From positions 62,001 through 126,000 of the forward strand of contig JAUIJC010000002.1 of the NCBI GenBank assembly GCA_030431525.1: a stretch of DNA of 64,000 bases. The letters are read 5' to 3'. The DNA comes from Bacteroidia bacterium (GTDB lineage: Bacteria; Bacteroidota; Bacteroidia; Cytophagales; JAAEPT01). Within the stretch, counting starts at the first letter, position 1; every line of letters starts with the position of its first letter. The notes beneath the pieces were generated by a model, which saw nothing but the letters and a program-made list of their open reading frames with translations, did not search any database and was not told where the DNA came from. A program made the position numbers and the translations under genes. Shown one piece after another: positions 56,168-64,000 of this stretch.

Positions 56168-57328
56168 TTACTTCTCTATCAACACCGTCTTAAACTTCTC
56201 CTCAGTTTCCACCCATTCCTTTTCAGGTTCCGAGTCCACAGTAATGCCAGCGCCAGCATAAAGAGCCAGCTTTCCGTTTTGGAATTGGGCGCAACGGATA
56301 TTGACAAACTGTTGCGTTTCCCCTTCGATGTTTACAGGACCGATATGTCCGCAAAACAGCCCGCGTTCATGCGTTTCATTGGTGAGGATAAACGCCTTGG
56401 AGGCTTCCAATGGAGTGCCACAAACAGCTGAGGTAGGGTGGAGGAGGTCAAGCATCTGCTGAGGAAGCTCAGGGTGGTCTACTTCCTTCATGTCCACCGA
56501 GTAGGTAGTTTTCAGATGGAAGAGATTACCAGCCTGAACGGTTCTTGGACCGTGTTCCTCAAATTCACGAAGACGGATTTTCTTGAAGCAGGAGATGATG
56601 TAACGGCTGACAAGCGCCTGTTCCTCAATTTCCTTTTGGCGCCAAACCGCTTCCTTTGGAGAAAGTCCGTTATGGGGCTGTGTACCCGCCAAGGCTACCG
56701 TTTTGAATACCTCGTTTTTGTCCTTAGAAATCAAGATTTCTGGGGTGGCGCCAATCCAAGTGCCGTATTCAGGTGTCGAATGGAGATTGACAAAGGCATT
56801 TGGGTATTGGTCGCAAAGCTTGATGAAATGCTCCATTAGGTCGGGAGCAGATTCTAAAACCCTGACTTTGGAAAGCACCACTTTTTGGAAAAGGTCCTCT
56901 TCCATGGCTTCCACGGCCAAACTTACATTCCCACAGAATTCGTCTTTGCTTGTATTTGTCGTTGGAAAAAGAGTGCCCTTATGCCAACTGAAGGTATCAG
57001 CCTTATCGACTTTTTGTTCCTTCCCAACAATCAGTGAGTAATCATGATTAGCACTGGATACTTGATAAAGTGAGTCGGCCACCAAGCCTTTTGCTTCATG
57101 ACCCTTCGCTTGAAAAGTGTTTAGGGCAAAAGCGTTTTGCAGTTGCAGGTTGTCGAGCGAATGCAATTTTTCATTCTCTTGAATCAACAACTGGAACGCA
57201 TCTTCCTCGGGCATTCGCCAAAGGGCAATGGAATGTCCCTTGGCTAAACTTGATGTAATGAGTGTTTTGAATCCCGTTTTTAAATGTTCGGAAGGGGTGT
57301 TTATAGGGGATGATTTCAACTCGGTCAT
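56168..57328 (-). CDS. menF: Isochorismate synthase / chorismate-binding enzyme
   Basis: FQKVVLSKVRVLESAPD; GTWIGATPEILISK; LHPTSAVCGTPLEASKAFILTNETHERGLFCGHIGPV. Confidence 0.9.
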   Translation of the reverse strand: MTELKSSPINTPSEHLKTGFKTLITSSLAKGHSIALWRMPEEDAFQLLIQENEKLHSLDNLQLQNAFALNTFQAKGHEAKGLVADSLYQVSSANHDYSLIVGKEQKVDKADTFSWHKGTLFPTTNTSKDEFCGNVSLAVEAMEEDLFQKVVLSKVRVLESAPDLMEHFIKLCDQYPNAFVNLHSTPEYGTWIGATPEILISKDKNEVFKTVALAGTQPHNGLSPKEAVWRQKEIEEQALVSRYIISCFKKIRLREFEEHGPRTVQAGNLFHLKTTYSVDMKEVDHPELPQQMLDLLHPTSAVCGTPLEASKAFILTNETHERGLFCGHIGPVNIEGETQQFVNIRCAQFQNGKLALYAGAGITVDSEPEKEWVETEEKFKTVLIEK

Positions 57329-57423
57329 TTAATTAATATTCGTATTCCAGCTTTTACTTCAAGAGCTTAATTGATTGAAGAAAAGCGTGTTGTGTTTTAG
57401 GAGGTCTTGTGTTGTTCAAAAGG

Positions 57424-57523
57424 ACAGAAGCCACTGAGGAAAGGAGGTCACAGAGCTTTGAGATGCGAAAAGGAACGTCTATAGGCCTCCTTTCCTCCTT
57501 ATCTCTGTGTCCTCTGTGGTTAA
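57424..57523. repeat. 'CCACAGAG' inverted-repeat element, copy E
   Basis: GCCACTGAGGAAAGGAGGTCACAGAG ... CCTCCTTTCCTCCTTATCTCTGTGTCCTCTGTGGTTA. Confidence 0.88.
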
Positions 57524-57541
57524 TTTTCCCAGCTCCACTGT

Positions 57542-57961
57542 TTATTTCTTTTTCACCACAGCCATGGTAAGCCTGCTAATGCAAACCAGTTTTTCCTGTT
57601 CGTCGTGGATGCGGATTTCCCACACATGGGTGCTTTGCCCTATATGAACGGCTGTTGCTTTGCCGTAAACCCAACCGCTTTTCACACCCCTGATATGGTT
57701 GGCATTGACCTCCAAACCAACACAATATTCCTTTTCTTGGTTTACGCAGAGGTTTGCCCCAAGACTCCCCAAGGATTCCGCCAATACTACGGAGGCTCCA
57801 CCGTGCAACATGTTAAAAGGCTGTTGGGTGCGCTCATCCACTGGCATCTTGGCGCAAAGAAAATCCTCGCCAACTTCGGTGTACTCAATGCCCAAGAACT
57901 TGGTCATGTTGGTGTTCAACTTTTCGTTGATGAACGCTGGGGTGAAGTGGGAGGGAATCAT
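57542..57961 (-). CDS. Hotdog-fold thioesterase (MenI/PaaI-like)
   Basis: QPFNMLHGGASVVLAESLGSLGANL; GLEVNANHIRGVKSGWVYGKAT. Confidence 0.92.
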   Translation of the reverse strand: MIPSHFTPAFINEKLNTNMTKFLGIEYTEVGEDFLCAKMPVDERTQQPFNMLHGGASVVLAESLGSLGANLCVNQEKEYCVGLEVNANHIRGVKSGWVYGKATAVHIGQSTHVWEIRIHDEQEKLVCISRLTMAVVKKK

Positions 57962-58059
57962 AGGAGAAGGCTTAGTGTGGCTTCGCTATTGGCGTTTAGA
58001 TAAACTACCTTTGAGCTAAAGGTCAGTGTCAAATTTTATGAACAATGGCCTTTGCAAGT

Positions 58060-58095
58060 GGTCATCATTGTACTTAATACTTTGTACTCGATACT
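58060..58095. repeat. Half-copy of the 'GTACAATGTATTA' dispersed repeat
   Basis: TCATTGTACTTAATACTTTGTACTCGATACT matches the right arm at 14159-14190. Confidence 0.7.
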
Positions 58096-58165
58096 TCGAA
58101 ATGGAATCTTTTCCTTTTTATCGATGTAACACTTAAGATGTTTCTACAATAAATCTACGACAAAT

Positions 58166-58798
58166 ATGGGGCGCAAGAAAATATACCTTGTTAGACACGG
58201 TCAGACTGATTACAACCTGAAGGGAATCATCCAAGGGGGAAAAGTGGACGCCCCATTGAACGAGACGGGTAGGGCGCAGGCCTCGGCATTTTATGAGGCT
58301 TACGCAGATGTGCCCTTTGATCGCATTTTTACTTCCGCCCTTGTGCGCACACATCAATCAGTACAGCAGTTTATTTCATCAAATATTCCGCATGAGATTC
58401 ATGAGGGCCTGAATGAAATCAGCTGGGGAAAGCACGACGGCAAGATGAATGCCGACGATCCATATTACTGGGACGTGGTTGGAAGATGGGATGAAGGAGA
58501 GGTGGATTTGCGCCCAGAAGAGGGGGAAAGTCCATCGGACGTGGCCGAGAAGCAAAAATTGGTGATTGATCATTTATTGTCCGAGGACAAGGATGAACAG
58601 GTTTTGGTGTGCATGCACGGTCGGGCCATGAGAATTTTATTGTGTTGGCTGACGGGCAAGGATTTGTCTGAAATGGACAGCTTTAAGCACCACAATCTCG
58701 GGCTTTATGTCTTGGTTTATGAACAAGGAAAATGGGAGGTTGAAACCCATAACGATTTGACTCACTTGGAGAAAGAAAAGGGGTTGTTGGTGAAATAA
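58166..58798 (+). CDS. Histidine phosphatase (phosphoglycerate mutase-like) family protein
   Basis: YLVRHGQTDYNLKGIIQGGKVDAPLNETGRAQA. Confidence 0.95.
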   Translation: MGRKKIYLVRHGQTDYNLKGIIQGGKVDAPLNETGRAQASAFYEAYADVPFDRIFTSALVRTHQSVQQFISSNIPHEIHEGLNEISWGKHDGKMNADDPYYWDVVGRWDEGEVDLRPEEGESPSDVAEKQKLVIDHLLSEDKDEQVLVCMHGRAMRILLCWLTGKDLSEMDSFKHHNLGLYVLVYEQGKWEVETHNDLTHLEKEKGLLVK

Positions 58799-59019
58799 AG
58801 CAGGTGAGCCTTCTCAATATTGGGGAGGCTTTCTTGTTTATGGAAGGATTCATTCCTGCCTTATTCCAAGCCACTCGGCGAAAGCAAATTCCCTTCGGGC
58901 TTGTCAAACATTCCCAAATGGGTTAATTTTGACGCCATTATTCATGGGCTTCGTATGTCCGTGCTAGTTTGAAAATCGTTGGGTCATCGTGACCCGTTCA
59001 AAAACCATATTGCAGTACA

Positions 59020-60657
59020 ATGGCTGAAGTGATGCTTATGCCCAAGTTGAGCGATACCATGACCGAAGGTGTCATCGCCAACTGGCTCATCAAGGTAGGA
59101 GAGAAGGTAAGCGAAGGGGACATTATCGCCGAAGTTGAATCTGACAAAGCTACCATGGAGGTGGAGTGCTACGAAGAAGGCACTTTGCTCTACATCGGTG
59201 CTGAGGCTGGTGATTCCATTCCAGTGAATGGCGTAATGGCCATCATCGGTGAGGAAGGCGAGGACTTCTCTTCTTTGTTGGAAGGCGGAAGCGCTCCAGC
59301 TTCTGAGGAGGCTCCTGCAGAGGAAGCGTCTGCTCCAGCAGAGGCCATTGACGTTTCAGGTATCGACGCGCAAGTGATGCGCATGCCTAAGTTGTCTGAT
59401 ACCATGACCGAGGGTGTGATCGCCAACTGGCTCATCAATGTTGGTGATACAGTGAACGAAGGTGACATCATCGCCGAGGTTGAGTCTGACAAGGCGACCA
59501 TGGAAGTGGAGTGCTACGAAGAAGGTACTTTGCTTTACATCGGTGCTGAGGCTGGTGGCAAAATTCCTGTAGATGGCATCATGGCCATCGTAGGTGCTGC
59601 CGACGCCGACTATAAGAAATTGATTGCTGCTGAGAAAGCCCAAGGTTCTGGTGCTTCTGCTCCTGCAGCTGAAAGCAAACCCGCGCCTGAGGCATCTTCA
59701 GCGGCACCCTCCACTCCTGCCGCTGCTCCAAAGATTGATAGCGGCTCTACCGCTGCGGAAGCTGATGGCCGGGTTAAAGCATCTCCTTTGGCCAAGAAAC
59801 TAGCGGCTGATAAAGGATATAAGTTGAGCGAAATTAAAGGTTCTGGTCCTGGTGGACGTGTAGTGAAGTCCGATGTAGAGAACTTCACACCAGCCGCTGC
59901 TGCTCCAGCTCCTGCTGCTGCCAGCGAGGCTAAGCCAGCTGCTGCTCCAATCGCATTGCCTACCGTTGTTGGTGAAGAGTCTTACAAGGAGGAGAACCTC
60001 TCGCAAATGCGTAAGGTGATCGCTCGTCGTTTGTCCGAGTCCAAGTTCCAAGCGCCACACTTCTATGTGACGATGGAGATCAACATGGACAAGGCCATCG
60101 AGGCGCGTAAGTCCATGAACGAAATCTCTCCTGTGAAGATTTCCTTCAACGACATGGTGGTGAAAGCTACTGCGGTTGCATTACGCAAAAACCCAGCTGC
60201 TAACTCTATGTGGTTGGGTGACAAGATTCGCTACAACGATCACGTACATATCGGTGTTGCCGTTGCTATTCCTGACGGTTTGGTGGTACCAACCATCAAG
60301 TTCGCCGATTCTAAGACACTTTCTCACCTCTCTGCTGAGGTGAAGGAGTTGGCTGGAAAAGCGAAGAACAAGACCTTGGGTGCCAACGAAATGGAAGGTT
60401 CTACCTTCACTATCTCCAACTTGGGTATGTTCGGTGTTGAGGAGTTCACTGCTATCGTGAACCCACCAGCAGCATGTATCATGGCTGTGGGTGGTATCAA
60501 GCAGACTCCAGTGGTGAAAGACGGTCAGATCGTTCCAGGTAACGTAATGAAAGTTACGCTTTCTGCTGACCACCGTGTAGTGGACGGCGCTGTTGCTGCT
60601 GCATTCTTGAAGGACTTCAAAGGACTTTTGGAAGACCCAGTTCGCATCTTGATCTAA
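59020..60657 (+). CDS. pdhC: Pyruvate dehydrogenase E2 (dihydrolipoyl acetyltransferase) with two lipoyl domains
   Basis: Two EVESDKATMEVE lipoyl motifs; E3-binding domain KASPLAKKLAADKGYKLSEIKGSGPGGRVVKSDVE; catalytic LSADHRVVDGAVAAAFL. Confidence 0.96.
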   Translation: MAEVMLMPKLSDTMTEGVIANWLIKVGEKVSEGDIIAEVESDKATMEVECYEEGTLLYIGAEAGDSIPVNGVMAIIGEEGEDFSSLLEGGSAPASEEAPAEEASAPAEAIDVSGIDAQVMRMPKLSDTMTEGVIANWLINVGDTVNEGDIIAEVESDKATMEVECYEEGTLLYIGAEAGGKIPVDGIMAIVGAADADYKKLIAAEKAQGSGASAPAAESKPAPEASSAAPSTPAAAPKIDSGSTAAEADGRVKASPLAKKLAADKGYKLSEIKGSGPGGRVVKSDVENFTPAAAAPAPAAASEAKPAAAPIALPTVVGEESYKEENLSQMRKVIARRLSESKFQAPHFYVTMEINMDKAIEARKSMNEISPVKISFNDMVVKATAVALRKNPAANSMWLGDKIRYNDHVHIGVAVAIPDGLVVPTIKFADSKTLSHLSAEVKELAGKAKNKTLGANEMEGSTFTISNLGMFGVEEFTAIVNPPAACIMAVGGIKQTPVVKDGQIVPGNVMKVTLSADHRVVDGAVAAAFLKDFKGLLEDPVRILI

Positions 60658-60683
60658 GCAAAATTAGATTTTGGTTATATAGG

Positions 60684-60714
60684 AAACCGCCCAAAAATTT
60701 GGGCGGTTTTTTTG
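60684..60714 (+). terminator. Terminator AACCGCCCAAAAATTTGGGCGGTTTTTTT
   Basis: Strong stem and T-tract after the E2 gene. Confidence 0.92.
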
Positions 60715-60745
60715 TGTTTTATTTATTTGATAGGAAACAATATTT

Positions 60746-61288
60746 ATGAAAACGATATCGCTTAAGCACTTTGCTCAATATGGGAAATTTGATTCAATTG
60801 CTATTGGTTCGTATAAATCTGATGTAATTAACCTTTTAGGTGATGATTTTGATTTCTACGATGATGGAGTAGAAACACAAATCTTAAAATATGGATGGTA
60901 TGAATTCTTTTTTTGGTCAAGTACTGAAAAGCTATTTGGTATCCAAAATGACCACCTTCAGGCTGATTGCATCAATCATGATGAAATGATTGAGTTTGAA
61001 AATCAAAAATTCAAAGTTGATAATTGGTTTTTACAAGTAGGTAAGGGGTTTACCTTTAGAGAGGTTTTATCTATTTTAGAAACCCAAAAAATTGAGTTTG
61101 AAATTACAGAATTATATGAGGATGGTCCAGGAATTATAAAATTCGCTAGTGGTGTTTATTTAGATTTTAGCGGTGACATTTCTGGTTGGGATATAGAGAA
61201 AGATCAGTGGTTGGATAAGGTTATAGATGATCAATTTGAATATTTGTTGAATGGGATAAGATTGTTTGATTTAAATAAAAATTCATGA
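60746..61288 (+). CDS. Hypothetical protein, AT-rich, immunity-protein-like
   Basis: Intact 180-aa ORF, acidic, visibly AT-richer than its neighbours. Confidence 0.65.
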   Translation: MKTISLKHFAQYGKFDSIAIGSYKSDVINLLGDDFDFYDDGVETQILKYGWYEFFFWSSTEKLFGIQNDHLQADCINHDEMIEFENQKFKVDNWFLQVGKGFTFREVLSILETQKIEFEITELYEDGPGIIKFASGVYLDFSGDISGWDIEKDQWLDKVIDDQFEYLLNGIRLFDLNKNS

Positions 61289-61371
61289 GAAAGTCTGACG
61301 GTGCTTCGTTAAAGCATCGAAGTTTTTTTAAACTTTTTATCGACTCGACAGCTTCTGATGGGACTCCTGTC

Positions 61372-61454
61372 GCGTTTGAAACCGTAAATTGCATTTGCAA
61401 TGCTTTAGTTTAACCTGATTGGGACATTAGAAATGTTGGGACGGTTTCGAACGC
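61372..61454. repeat. Long-range inverted repeat GCGTTTGAAACCGT ... ACGGTTTCGAACGC
   Basis: 13 of 14 arm positions complementary; encloses TTGCATTTGCAATG. Confidence 0.75.
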
Positions 61455-61521
61455 TTTGCAAAAACGCCCGAGGTGGCATTAGGGAGGGCTAAGTCGTGGA
61501 AGTTGGATTTTTTAGAAAACA

Positions 61522-62289
61522 TCACTTCACCTTCCACCAAGGAACAAGCCCAAAATCAGTCAGTAACGTTGTGATCTCTCCTGTGGAATCAGTGCCGATG
61601 TAGGTGGCATAACATCCATCTCCATAACCTGTAGAGAAGGTGGCTAGTTTATGGGGACCAAAGTTTTTGATAAAGCCCAGACCATTATTCTCATTAGGAA
61701 CCTTAACGAAAGTTGATTCCCAAATGGGATGAGGCATTTTGGTGAAGGTGTGGTTTGCTACTGAATCAATAAATATTCCTGTGCCCATATCGACAGGATA
61801 GCAGTAAATTTTTGAGTCAATAAGTTCTCTTGGTACCTGACCCTGCCTACGTGCAAATTCCCACTTCATAACCTTTTTATTGGAGAATCTAATACGCGAG
61901 TAGGCGACTCTTCTGTCATTCTCAAATTGAGCTACAGCAATTTGTACTGGAAATTCCCCTTTATCGAATTGATGAATGAAGGGCTCAGCGTTGTACATAT
62001 TGATGGGGTCGCAGGCAATGATCTTTCCTGATTCTAATTTGATGTTCCCCAGCTGGTAGGCTTTCAACTTGAAGGTCCTGTCCTTGTTTGTAATGGGTTC
62101 AGGATTTTGAAAGGCAACCTCAAAAATTCGAGGGTAGACGCCTTCCTTGCTTGCCGTGTCGTTCACCTCATTGAGATCAATTGAAGCCATAAAAGTGCTT
62201 TGGTTCTTTTCTACATTTGGCTTGAGGTAATGGAAATAATAAAGAAGGGCAAGCGGAATAAATATAAGAGCGAAATGTCTGGTTTTCAT
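61522..62289 (-). CDS. Hypothetical membrane-anchored protein
   Basis: Start MKTRHFALIFIPLALLYYFHYL; 255-aa ORF. Confidence 0.7.
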   Translation of the reverse strand: MKTRHFALIFIPLALLYYFHYLKPNVEKNQSTFMASIDLNEVNDTASKEGVYPRIFEVAFQNPEPITNKDRTFKLKAYQLGNIKLESGKIIACDPINMYNAEPFIHQFDKGEFPVQIAVAQFENDRRVAYSRIRFSNKKVMKWEFARRQGQVPRELIDSKIYCYPVDMGTGIFIDSVANHTFTKMPHPIWESTFVKVPNENNGLGFIKNFGPHKLATFSTGYGDGCYATYIGTDSTGEITTLLTDFGLVPWWKVK

Positions 62290-62591
62290 AGTTGAAGTCG
62301 ATAAGGTGTATGGGTTGATTAACCAAATCAATGGCGTCTCATACTTGGACAAAATTAACCTGAATTCTTCAAAATGTTTACCCATGCCAATGGTATGGTC
62401 GTCGTATTGACTCTTCCAGAATAAGAATCTACCCGTAAGTTTTTCGTCTTCGGAAATACTCATTCCGCGTATGGTGTTACCTAAATAAAACGGTTGTGAT
62501 CGAATGCTGTTTCTCAATCTTGATGGGTACTGTGATTTTGATGGTCCCCAGTCTTTTTGCTATCTTTTCCGAATCTCTAAAATCCATTTGT

Positions 62592-63413
62592 ATGAAAAAG
62601 TCAGTATTGTATCCGCTCTCAATCCTGTTTGCAGGTGGGGCGCTGTTCTCATGTGAGCTTAAAGACCAAACAACTGCAAGCGAAGCTGTTGAGGTGGCTG
62701 AGGAGTATTCATTGGTGAATAAACTTTACAATGATGCTTCCAACACTTCTGATGATGGAGTGATGACTGCGGAGGAGGATATGGAAGGTTCCAGTACGAA
62801 AAGAATTGCTGGGGAAGGGCCAACCATTACGGTTTCGCCAGCGGATCTTACCACTTTCCCAAAAAACATCACCATTGATTTTGGTCAGGAAGGCATCACG
62901 GGAGAAGATGGTGTTCTTCGTCAGGGAATTGTGATGATTGAATCCTCAGATTGGCATTCCGTTGAGGGAAGTGTGCATACTACAACGTTCAGCAACTATT
63001 ACCAGAATGGTTATAAAGTGGAGGGTACGCATGTGTCAACCAACCTCGGTAATGTGGATGCGGACAACCAAAAATTTCAGGTTGTTATTGAAGATGGAAA
63101 GGTGACTACGCCTGCTGGTGAAATCATCAATTACGAGCAAAACACCACGCGTACCCAAAAGGCTGGCGCCAGTACCAAATTGAATGTTTGGGATGATGAA
63201 TACCTTATTGAGGGCACCCAGTCTGGTATTAGCTCCAGTCAAATAGAGTACTCCATGGAAACAAAGGAGGCACTCCACTTTGTAGTCGTTCCTCGTGGCA
63301 TTGTTGCTGGAATTTTGGAACTCAACATTGGCACCATTGAGGATATCGAAATCGACTATGCAAAAAAGCAGATTACAACTGCCGATGGGAATACTTATCC
63401 ATTGGGTAATTAA
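62592..63413 (+). CDS. Hypothetical lipoprotein
   Basis: MKKSVLYPLSILFAGGALFSCELKDQ lipobox. Confidence 0.75.
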   Translation: MKKSVLYPLSILFAGGALFSCELKDQTTASEAVEVAEEYSLVNKLYNDASNTSDDGVMTAEEDMEGSSTKRIAGEGPTITVSPADLTTFPKNITIDFGQEGITGEDGVLRQGIVMIESSDWHSVEGSVHTTTFSNYYQNGYKVEGTHVSTNLGNVDADNQKFQVVIEDGKVTTPAGEIINYEQNTTRTQKAGASTKLNVWDDEYLIEGTQSGISSSQIEYSMETKEALHFVVVPRGIVAGILELNIGTIEDIEIDYAKKQITTADGNTYPLGN

Positions 63414-63445
63414 TTAGTTCCGTTATAGTTGAATCTTCAAGATCG

Positions 63446-63497
63446 TAAATCCCAGCTTGAGCAGTCAAAAACGATTGCTCAGGCTGGGATTTTTTGT
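63446..63497. terminator. Terminator AATCCCAGCTTGAGCA...TGCTCAGGCTGGGATTTTTT
   Basis: Long stem with T-tract. Confidence 0.88.
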
Positions 63498-63587
63498 TGG
63501 TAGGGTCACAGGTCTTAATTTGGAAGACCAAGGCAAGGAAAATGACGTTCTCTTTTTTCGAGAGCAAAAACGCTTAATACTGCTTTT

Positions 63588-64000
63588 ATGAAACTTCATG
63601 TTATAGATACCGAGCTTTTCAAATTGGACGGAGGGGCCATGTTTGGCGTAGTGCCCAAGGTGATTTGGAACAAGCTGAACCCTGCTGATGAACATAACCT
63701 CTGTACATGGGCGATGCGCCTGTTGCTGATTGAGGATGGCGACCGCAAGATTTTGATTGATACAGGAATCGGTGACAAGCAAAGCGAAAAGTTTTTTAGC
63801 TACTACTATCTGGACAAGACCAATACACTGGAAAAGTCATTGACAGCTAAGGGTTTTTCTTTTGCCGATATCACGGATGTGGTCTTGACGCATTTCCATT
63901 TTGACCATGTAGGCGGTGCGGTGAAAAAGGAAGGAGAGCAGTTGTTACCTGCATTTCCGAATGCCACTTATTGGACCAGCAGGGCGCATTTGGATTGGGC
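63588..64000 (+). CDS. MBL-fold metallo-hydrolase (partial, runs off window end)
   Basis: MKLHVIDTELFKLDGGAMFGVVPKVIW...VVLTHFHFDHVGGAV (HxHxDH). Confidence 0.9.
   Translation, partial: MKLHVIDTELFKLDGGAMFGVVPKVIWNKLNPADEHNLCTWAMRLLLIEDGDRKILIDTGIGDKQSEKFFSYYYLDKTNTLEKSLTAKGFSFADITDVVLTHFHFDHVGGAVKKEGEQLLPAFPNATYWTSRAHLDW

Overview
The window looks like a chromosomal segment from a Cytophagales-like Bacteroidota. Evidence: T9SS-type sorting domain, TAnnTTTG-type promoters, and a split metH under a SAM-I riboswitch. It is mostly housekeeping and metabolic genes: metH-N/metH-C/metF, metZ, osmC, phoH, SodB, meaB, an SLC12-like transporter, msrB, tsaE, ald, an envelope polysaccharide cluster, a Cus-type metal efflux operon, menaquinone genes and a PDH E2. 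The regions most worth a second look are: (1) a two-gene unit (membrane protein + DUF2806-like protein, 7310-8934) whose ends reconstruct an integron-type attC hairpin on circularisation, so it is a candidate mobile defence cassette; (2) an rtcB-prfH RNA-repair/ribosome-rescue operon preceded by a Bacteroidota-type promoter, a mini-ORF with a sequestered Shine-Dalgarno, and an intrinsic terminator, which looks like an attenuator or sRNA; (3) a Cas2/SinR-like + two-TM gene pair with no CRISPR context; (4) several families of palindromic dispersed repeats, two of which are translated in frame inside the Cus operon (in cusA and at the N-terminus of the cusC-like gene); (5) a four-helix-bundle gene between the split metH halves, flanked by inverted and tandem repeats. 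All family assignments come from reading the translations; no searches were run.
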